This document shows, piece by piece, positions 7,987 to 12,750 of a stretch of DNA of 12,750 nucleotides; position 1 is the stretch's first letter, and the number at the start of each line of letters is the position of its first letter. Made by a program: the position numbers and the translations under genes. The notes beneath the pieces were generated by a model. It did no database searches, was not told where the DNA came from, and was given only the letters and a program-made list of their open reading frames with translations. Location: NCBI GenBank assembly GCA_025869455.1, contig JAOZVT010000373.1:1-12750 (forward strand). Reading direction: 5' to 3'. The DNA is from Prosthecobacter sp. (GTDB lineage: Bacteria; Verrucomicrobiota; Verrucomicrobiia; Verrucomicrobiales; Verrucomicrobiaceae).

Positions 7987-8703
7987 TTGAACAAACCCTT
8001 GCTCAATGTGTCCCAAAGCCAAGTGATCAATACGCCCTCTCCAGCACACGAGCGCCTACGCCGCAGCCGTAACCGAATGCTGTGGCTCATGGCCAAGGGA
8101 TTGACGGCCCTGCTGCTCTTCCTGGTTGTGGGGTATGGACTGCCCATCGCCATGTCTCCCAGCGGCGTGCTGATTAGACAAACGATCCGCGAGAAGCCCC
8201 TGGCAGCCCCCATCACTGTTCATCGCATTGAAGGAAGCCGCCTTATCACGACCAGCGGCTCATGGAAATTGGCCGGAGTGACCCTTCCTACAGATCCGGC
8301 TCGGCTCGCCATGGCTCACGCATTTCTAGAAATAGCCACCGCTCAGGGTATCGAAGTAATCCGTCAGGTCAGTCCCACATCCGCCATCCTACGCTGTGAA
8401 CCCCGGATCAGCCACTGGTGCGGCAACGATCCCGTGGCCGCCCACTTTGAGCAACACAACCTGAATGAACTCATTCTCGCCATGGGTTACGCAATTCACA
8501 ATCCCAACGATGAAGGCCTAACCGATCTCGAAAACCGTCGGCTCGCTGCCGCCTACGCCATCGCCCAAAAGAGGAAAGAGGCATTTCCAGAGAATGCCCC
8601 GCCTGAACGCGACCATCGGCTTAGCCTCCCCGCCAAAAGCATCCAGATGGGCGAAACGTGTTCGTTCGATATACTCATTCGGATAGCCGTGAATCGGCCA
8701 TAA
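7987..8703 (+). CDS. Membrane-anchored degenerate SNase-like protein, right paralog
   Basis: Protein of 238 residues, not a named gene. The start chosen is TTG at 7987: an in-frame TAG at 7972-7974 limits extension, and AGGA at 7973-7976 sits 10 bases upstream. A later ATG at 8077 would still keep the membrane helix. Residues 20-31 are Arg-rich, a helix spans about 32-56, and the rest is presumably periplasmic by the positive-inside rule. Residues 76-195 follow the order of a staphylococcal nuclease domain: HRIEGSRLI, WKLAGVTLP (93-101), ATAQGIEVIRQ (117-127), NLNELILAMGYA (158-169), then a Leu/Ala-rich helix. The acidic and Arg catalytic residues are replaced, so nuclease activity is unlikely. 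A Cys in RCEPRI (136-141) is shared with the left paralog at 3-557. It begins 88 bases after the DUF2149 gene on the same strand and may belong to the operon. The fold is an inference; the function is unknown. Confidence 0.75.
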   Translation: MNKPLLNVSQSQVINTPSPAHERLRRSRNRMLWLMAKGLTALLLFLVVGYGLPIAMSPSGVLIRQTIREKPLAAPITVHRIEGSRLITTSGSWKLAGVTLPTDPARLAMAHAFLEIATAQGIEVIRQVSPTSAILRCEPRISHWCGNDPVAAHFEQHNLNELILAMGYAIHNPNDEGLTDLENRRLAAAYAIAQKRKEAFPENAPPERDHRLSLPAKSIQMGETCSFDILIRIAVNRP

Positions 8704-8761
8704 TCATAATAACTTCCTCAAAGGAGGCTTACGTGATCGAACTTCATTTCATAGAGGCAAC

Positions 8762-10495
8762 CTACCGTCCCTTCTTCAGCGCCTTCTCCACCTCGCCTAA
8801 CGGCAAGCAGTTGATCACATCCTTGCGTGTCAGCCAGCCTTTACGGGCCGCCCTAACGCCAAAGAGTACATCTTCCAATCCTAGCGTACTATGGGCATCG
8901 GGATTGATGCTGCACTTCACGCCTTTTTCTTTGGCCAAACGCCACCAACGCCAGTCCATGTCCAACCGCCACGCGCTGGCATTCAGTTCAATGATGGTGC
9001 CCGTCTCTGCCGCTGCGTCAATGATGGCCGGTATGTTCACGGCATAAGAGGGACGCTGCAAAAGCAGGCGGCCCGTCACATGCCCCAGCATGGTCACGTG
9101 AGGATTCTCAATGGCGCGGATGATGCGCTTCGTCATCTCAGCTTCCGGCAGATTAAAGACGTTGTGAACACTGGCCACGCAGTAGTCCAGTTCAGCGAGC
9201 AACTCGTCATCAAAGTCCAGCGAACCATCTTTCAGAATGTCCACCTCACTCCCTGCAAAGACTCGGAAATGCCCTTCGAATTCTTCGTTCAGCTCACGAA
9301 TCTCCGCGATCTGTGCCCGCAGTCTTTTGGCATCCAGACCATTCGCTTGAAAGCTGCTCTTGCTATGATCCGCAATGCCCAGGTACTGCATCCCCAGTTC
9401 CTGCGCCGCCTCCGCCATCTCACGCAGCGTTGCCTTACCATCGCTGGCCGTCGTGTGGTTATGGAAGACCCCACGCAGGTTTTCTAGCTGAATCAGATGC
9501 GGCATCTGCCCATGCTCAGCCGCCTCAAACTCACCCGAATTTTCACGCAGTTCCGGCTCGATGAAATCCAGCCCCAGGGCACGATAAATATCCGCCTCAT
9601 CATGCACAGCGGGAATCGCAGGTGCGGACTTCCCTTCCACCGGAGTAAAAGCATACTCATTCAGTGACCACCCCTGATCCAGCGCCCGCTGACGTAATTC
9701 CACATTGTGCTCCTTACTGCCCGTGAAGTACACGAGGGCAAAAGGAAACTCCTTACTGCTCACCGCCCGCAGGTCGCACTGGATTCCGTTGACGGTATAG
9801 ACACTGGCCTTCGTTCCGCCTTGGGCGATCACCTTTTCCACCATGGGCAGTTTCACAAAATCACTGATGACTTCCTCCGGTTTCTTGGTCGAGCACAGGA
9901 AGTCCAGATCATGCACCGTCTCCTTCCCCCGGCGGAAGCTGCCGCACACCTCAGCGCGCGATACATTCGGGTGATCCCTCAGCATTCCCAGAATCGTCTG
10001 CGCCAGACCATACACCTGATCCACGCGGAACTCAGAAGCATGCTCGTCCCTAAAAGCGATGCTTTCCAAAATTTTCACCACCGTTTTCTCCCCAAACCCG
10101 CTTATTTTTGCCGCCATGCCATTTTCACAGGCATGTTTCAGATCCGCGATGGAGCCGACGCCCAGCTCCGAATAAAGAGCGGCTATTTTCTTCGGCCCCA
10201 GCCCCTGCACGTCAAACAACTCGAACAAAGTCTCCGGAAACTCCGCCTTCAGGTTCTCAAAAAACTCCAGTTTTCCAGTCGTCGCCATCTCATGCAGCTT
10301 ATCCCGCAGGGCGTCACCGATCCCCTTGATCCCGGCTAACTTATTCTCCGCTGCAAGTTGCATGATGTCCCCGGCATAGCTTTCCACCACCTCGGCACCC
10401 GTTTTGTAAGCACGGATTTTGAACGGATTTTCGCCTTTAAGTTCTAGCAGAAGGGCAATTCGTTCTAGGATCTGGGCAGCAGCTTCACGAGTCAT
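8762..10495 (-). CDS. polX: DNA polymerase/3'-5' exonuclease PolX
   Basis: Family X DNA polymerase of 577 residues acting in gap filling and base-excision type repair, about the length of Bacillus PolX (570). Order of domains: an N-terminal 8-kDa/helix-hairpin-helix region (1-150, with GIKGIG near 55-60 and QGLGPKK near 97-103); a Pol-beta-like palm with GSFRRGKETVHDLDFL (185-200), where Asp196 and Asp198 and the later Asp241 (QCDLRAV) are the metal ligands; then a PHP phosphoesterase domain with FHNHTTASDG (344-353), ADHS (375-379 area), Glu418, His444, GHVTGR (471-476) and NPDAHS (531-536). The PHP metal-ligand positions look intact. The ATG at 10495 was chosen because MTREAAAQILERIA matches the family N-terminus; an in-frame TTG at 10522 would add nine residues. 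It is divergent from the L,D-transpeptidase gene and converges on 7987-8703. Confidence 0.95.
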   Translation of the reverse strand: MTREAAAQILERIALLLELKGENPFKIRAYKTGAEVVESYAGDIMQLAAENKLAGIKGIGDALRDKLHEMATTGKLEFFENLKAEFPETLFELFDVQGLGPKKIAALYSELGVGSIADLKHACENGMAAKISGFGEKTVVKILESIAFRDEHASEFRVDQVYGLAQTILGMLRDHPNVSRAEVCGSFRRGKETVHDLDFLCSTKKPEEVISDFVKLPMVEKVIAQGGTKASVYTVNGIQCDLRAVSSKEFPFALVYFTGSKEHNVELRQRALDQGWSLNEYAFTPVEGKSAPAIPAVHDEADIYRALGLDFIEPELRENSGEFEAAEHGQMPHLIQLENLRGVFHNHTTASDGKATLREMAEAAQELGMQYLGIADHSKSSFQANGLDAKRLRAQIAEIRELNEEFEGHFRVFAGSEVDILKDGSLDFDDELLAELDYCVASVHNVFNLPEAEMTKRIIRAIENPHVTMLGHVTGRLLLQRPSYAVNIPAIIDAAAETGTIIELNASAWRLDMDWRWWRLAKEKGVKCSINPDAHSTLGLEDVLFGVRAARKGWLTRKDVINCLPLGEVEKALKKGR

Positions 10496-10573
10496 CCCGA
10501 AAGCATGCAGAGAAAGATTCAAAAGACAAATGCACCTCGAATTTGGAAAAAATCATGTTAGGTTGGCAGGCAG

Positions 10574-10602
10574 ATTGCATTGCTTTTCCTGGGGCATGCC
10601 AA
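10574..10602 (-). promoter_or_regulatory. Candidate sigma70-type promoter for polX
   Basis: On the minus strand TTGGCA (plus coordinates 10597-10602, 5 of 6 consensus) and TGCAAT (10574-10579, 4 of 6) are separated by exactly 17 bases, within the divergent gap before polX. The -35 overlaps an 8-base palindrome GGCATGCC (10593-10600). Position and spacing are right; no experimental support. Confidence 0.4.
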
Positions 10603-10684
10603 TTCAGAAAGATTTTCTCGCGAATTCGTGTTCTCCTTAATTGGCGATTGCAGAATCCTTAACTTCTATTAAATTTCTAAACAC

Positions 10685-11680
10685 ATGCACTCCTTCACCT
10701 CTCTCCCGCGTATAGATTGCGCTCGGCTGGGGATCGTCAGACTAAGTCTGGCGCTCGCGGCAGGAGTGCTCCTGAGCAACTGCACTTCCTCGACCAAATC
10801 TGAAGTCGTTGTCAGCATCAAGGACCAGCGAATGGGCCTCTACCACGATGGCATTTTGCAAAAGCAATACGTCGTCTCCACCTCCAAGTTCGGTGTGGGT
10901 GACCAGCCAAACAGCTACTGCACCCCCACGGGTAAATGTGAAGTCATTGCCAAAATCGGCCATGGCCTCCCCGCAGGTGCCGTGCTGAAGAGCCGTCATT
11001 GGAATGGCGAAGTCCTGAAACCCAATGCCCCTGGGCGTGACCCCATTGTTTCTCGTATCCTTTGGCTGCGCGGGCTGGAAAGCAGCAACCGCAATGCCAT
11101 GCGCCGCTACATCTACATTCATGGCACGACTGAGGAAAACCGCCTGGGCCAGCCTGCCAGTTACGGCTGCATCCGCATGGGCATGAAGGACGTGGTGGAT
11201 GTCTTCAACGACGTCAACATTGGTGCCAAAGTGGTCGTCACCAAAGAGCACCTGCCGGGTCTGAAGAAGGTGGAGCAGGTCAAAGAAGAGCCTGCTGTGC
11301 CTGCCGCAGCGCCTGCTCCTCTGACACCTCCTATCGAAACGCCAACGCTCGCGGTAAATACTCCAAAGGCCACCGACAAGGCTCAAAAGAATACCACCGA
11401 TTCCACCATGCCAGTGCCAGTGACTGCCGAAGCGACCCCCAAATCTTCGCGCTTCTCTTTCCTGCCTTGGTCCCGCAGCAAATCCAAAACGGCTGAATCA
11501 CAGCAACCCATTGACGTTTCCGCCTCTAACCAACAGCCCGTCAAAAACGGAAGCGCTGATCTCCGCATTGGACCTGAAGCCCCTCTCGCCAACGGCAAGA
11601 TGAGCAAAGACAAGAGCGCCAAAGTCTCGACCACAGCAGGCACGACCTTGCATCACAAGGCTCAAGTCGCTCAGAACTGA
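10685..11680 (+). CDS. L,D-transpeptidase (YkuD domain), probable lipoprotein
   Basis: Cell-wall enzyme of 331 residues. The N-terminal signal (1-32) ends in VLLSNC, so Cys33 is a plausible lipidation site, although Asn before the Cys is atypical. The YkuD catalytic domain spans about 40-187: the family His in YIYIHGT (His146) and the nucleophile Cys162 in PASYGCIRMG (157-166). In most relatives the residue two before the Cys is His (SHGC); here it is Tyr (SYGC). The substrate would be peptidoglycan stem peptides (3-3 cross-links or attachment of a protein), in the periplasm. After 190 there is a long Pro/Ala/Thr/Ser-rich, low-complexity tail with a basic patch SRSKSK, perhaps wall-contacting or a spacer. 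The ATG at 10685 has no clear Shine-Dalgarno. A weak -35/-10 pair (TTGGCG at 10641, TCTATT at 10665, 18-base spacing) lies upstream. A strong terminator follows. Confidence 0.92.
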   Translation: MHSFTSLPRIDCARLGIVRLSLALAAGVLLSNCTSSTKSEVVVSIKDQRMGLYHDGILQKQYVVSTSKFGVGDQPNSYCTPTGKCEVIAKIGHGLPAGAVLKSRHWNGEVLKPNAPGRDPIVSRILWLRGLESSNRNAMRRYIYIHGTTEENRLGQPASYGCIRMGMKDVVDVFNDVNIGAKVVVTKEHLPGLKKVEQVKEEPAVPAAAPAPLTPPIETPTLAVNTPKATDKAQKNTTDSTMPVPVTAEATPKSSRFSFLPWSRSKSKTAESQQPIDVSASNQQPVKNGSADLRIGPEAPLANGKMSKDKSAKVSTTAGTTLHHKAQVAQN

Positions 11681-11698
11681 TCACGCCTAACAACTCAT

Positions 11699-11736
11699 AA
11701 AAAACGGAGCCTCCTGTTTGGGAAGCTCCGTTTTTT
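11699..11736. terminator. Bidirectional intrinsic terminator between convergent genes
   Basis: Arms AAAAAACGGAGC (11699-11710) and GCTCCGTTTTTT (11725-11736) are perfectly complementary over 12 bases around a 14-base loop. A T-tract is present in either direction. It lies 18 bases after the L,D-transpeptidase stop and also serves the minus-strand dehydrogenase. Confidence 0.92.
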
Positions 11737-11738
11737 CT

Positions 11739-11754
11739 TGGTCACTTGTGACCA
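11739..11754. repeat. Short inverted repeat
   Basis: TGGTCAC (11739-11745) and GTGACCA (11748-11754) are perfect 7-base arms with a 2-base centre. The spacer is too short for a stable RNA hairpin without opening the innermost pairs. It could be an operator-like palindrome or simply part of the terminator region. No T-tract follows. Confidence 0.5.
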
Positions 11755-11762
11755 CACTGGTT

Positions 11763-11780
11763 TCCGCGAACCATCGCGGA
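11763..11780. repeat. GC-rich hairpin at the 3' end of the dehydrogenase gene
   Basis: TCCGCG (11763-11768) and CGCGGA (11775-11780) pair perfectly around a 6-base loop AACCAT. It lies 8 bases after the stop of the minus-strand gene, so it may protect or help terminate that transcript. Confidence 0.5.
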
Positions 11781-11787
11781 GCTCACA

Positions 11788-12744
11788 CTAAAACTTGTTA
11801 GCCTGGATCACATCTTTTTCACCTTTCAGGTAGTTCACCAGATTCAGCGTGGCACGCATGGCCTGACGCGGCACGCTTTCATAAGTGCGTGAGCCGATGT
11901 GCGGCGTGATCAGAGCCTTCGGGTGCTTCAGCAGCGGATGATCCGCTGGTGGCGGCTCTTCATCCAAGACGTCCGTGGCATAGCCACCCACTTTGCCAGC
12001 GTCCAGCGCAGCGATCATATCCGGCATGTTGACCAGTTCGGCACGGGAGGTATTCACCACCAGCAGGGTTGGCTTCGCCAGGGCAATCCGGTCCGCACGC
12101 ACCAGATGGCGTGTGCTCTCGCTCAGGTTCGCGTGCAGGCTCAGCACGTCCACTTGGGCGATCAAACTTTCGATGGTCTCATGACGAGTCACGTTATTCT
12201 CCGTCGCAAATGCTTCCGGCCAGTAGATGTCCATGCCGTGGACTTCCATGCCAAAGGCAATGGCACGCTTGGCCACTTCTTGACCAATGCGGCCCAGGCC
12301 CACAATGCCGATCTTCTTGTTCCAGATCTCATTGCCCGTCACGCGCTTCCACTGGCCAGCACGCACTGAATTGGCGCTGTCCACCAGATTGCGTACCAGC
12401 GCCAGCAGCAGGCAGAAAGTATGCTCTGCCACCGTCGTGTGATTCACGCCAGGCGTAAAAAGCACTGGCAGCTTCCGCGCCGTGCATTCTTCCACATTGA
12501 TCTTATCCAGACCAATGCCGTATTTGCTAATGACCTTCAACCGTGGCTGGGCCTTGTCCAAAACCGCCGTGGTGATCTCGTCATCTCCACAAAGGAAGGC
12601 ATCAAAGTCACCTGCCAACTCCAGCATCTTGCTCTCAGGCAGAGGGCCTCGTTCACGGTGAATTTCAAACCCTTGCGACTCAAGCAGAGCATGGTGGTCG
12701 CCGGGGGTATCCTGATAACTGGTGGTGGTGAGCAGTACGCGCAT
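11788..12744 (-). CDS. D-isomer-specific 2-hydroxyacid dehydrogenase (phosphoglycerate dehydrogenase-like)
   Basis: Cytosolic NAD-dependent dehydrogenase of 318 residues. A split catalytic domain (1-105 and ~295-318) surrounds a Rossmann domain (~105-290). The substrate-binding loop KYGIGLDKI (74-82) and the nucleotide-binding GLGRIG (149-154) are intact. Catalytic residues are Arg234 (VNTSRAE), Glu263 (DVLDEEPP) and His282 (TPHIGS). It lacks the C-terminal ACT/ASB regulatory domains of long SerA proteins, so it is the short form. It may oxidise 3-phosphoglycerate for serine synthesis or act on another 2-hydroxyacid; sequence alone does not decide. The ATG at 12742-12744 is six bases from the window edge and the frame is open upstream, so a longer start outside cannot be excluded. 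It converges on the L,D-transpeptidase gene. Confidence 0.92.
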   Translation of the reverse strand: MRVLLTTTSYQDTPGDHHALLESQGFEIHRERGPLPESKMLELAGDFDAFLCGDDEITTAVLDKAQPRLKVISKYGIGLDKINVEECTARKLPVLFTPGVNHTTVAEHTFCLLLALVRNLVDSANSVRAGQWKRVTGNEIWNKKIGIVGLGRIGQEVAKRAIAFGMEVHGMDIYWPEAFATENNVTRHETIESLIAQVDVLSLHANLSESTRHLVRADRIALAKPTLLVVNTSRAELVNMPDMIAALDAGKVGGYATDVLDEEPPPADHPLLKHPKALITPHIGSRTYESVPRQAMRATLNLVNYLKGEKDVIQANKF

Positions 12745-12750
12745 GTTAGG

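Noticed and set aside
9707..10339. Plus-strand open frame of 210 codons inside polX
   Set aside because: Antisense to the conserved polymerase domain; composition is that of a shadow frame with no signal, fold or motif.
10742..11386. Minus-strand open frame of 214 codons inside the L,D-transpeptidase gene
   Set aside because: Opposite a gene with intact catalytic motifs; no motif of its own.
11899..12369. Plus-strand open frame of 156 codons inside the dehydrogenase gene
   Set aside because: Antisense shadow of a gene with intact catalytic and nucleotide-binding motifs.

Overview
The window looks like chromosomal DNA of a Gram-negative (diderm) bacterium. It carries a TonB-dependent outer-membrane receptor, two proteins with Sec signals for the periplasm and a lipoprotein-type L,D-transpeptidase. 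Coding density is high, base composition is moderately GC-rich, Shine-Dalgarno sequences are mostly weak, and TTG starts appear plausible. Gene content and protein style are reminiscent of Verrucomicrobia (Prosthecobacter/Verrucomicrobium-like). That placement is an inference and would need a database search. I see no tRNA, rRNA, CRISPR array, insertion sequence or phage gene.

Left and centre (1-8703): a tight same-strand cluster encodes an outer-membrane TonB-dependent receptor (674-2965), a 1327-residue CobN/ChlH/HmuS-family chelatase with a signal peptide and a C-terminal membrane anchor (2975-6958), a MotA/TolQ/ExbB-family proton-channel protein (6958-7554) and a single-pass DUF2149 protein (7551-7898). 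Junctions are a 9-base gap, a 1-base overlap and a 4-base overlap, so this is almost certainly one operon. The order matches the R-S-T-U part of the Bacteroidota hmuYRSTUV haem-uptake operon as I recall it. I therefore read it as a metallo-tetrapyrrole import and periplasmic (de)chelation system with its own proton-driven membrane motor, rather than as cobalamin biosynthesis. On either side sit two diverged paralogs (3-557, cut by the window edge, and 7987-8703). They appear to be membrane-anchored, catalytically degenerate staphylococcal-nuclease-like (OB-fold) proteins of unknown function.

Right (8762-12750): ordinary housekeeping genes. polX (minus strand) encodes a DNA polymerase/3'-5' exonuclease with Pol-beta-like and PHP domains. 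It is divergent from a YkuD-type L,D-transpeptidase lipoprotein (10685-11680), with a plausible promoter between them. The transpeptidase gene converges on a D-isomer-specific 2-hydroxyacid (phosphoglycerate-type) dehydrogenase on the minus strand (11788-12744). A strong bidirectional terminator and two further inverted repeats lie between these last two genes.

The most interesting part is the receptor-chelatase-motor operon and its flanking paralogous pair. In particular, the DUF2149 protein carries an ExbD-like Asp at the start of its only membrane helix and sits where ExbD would be expected.
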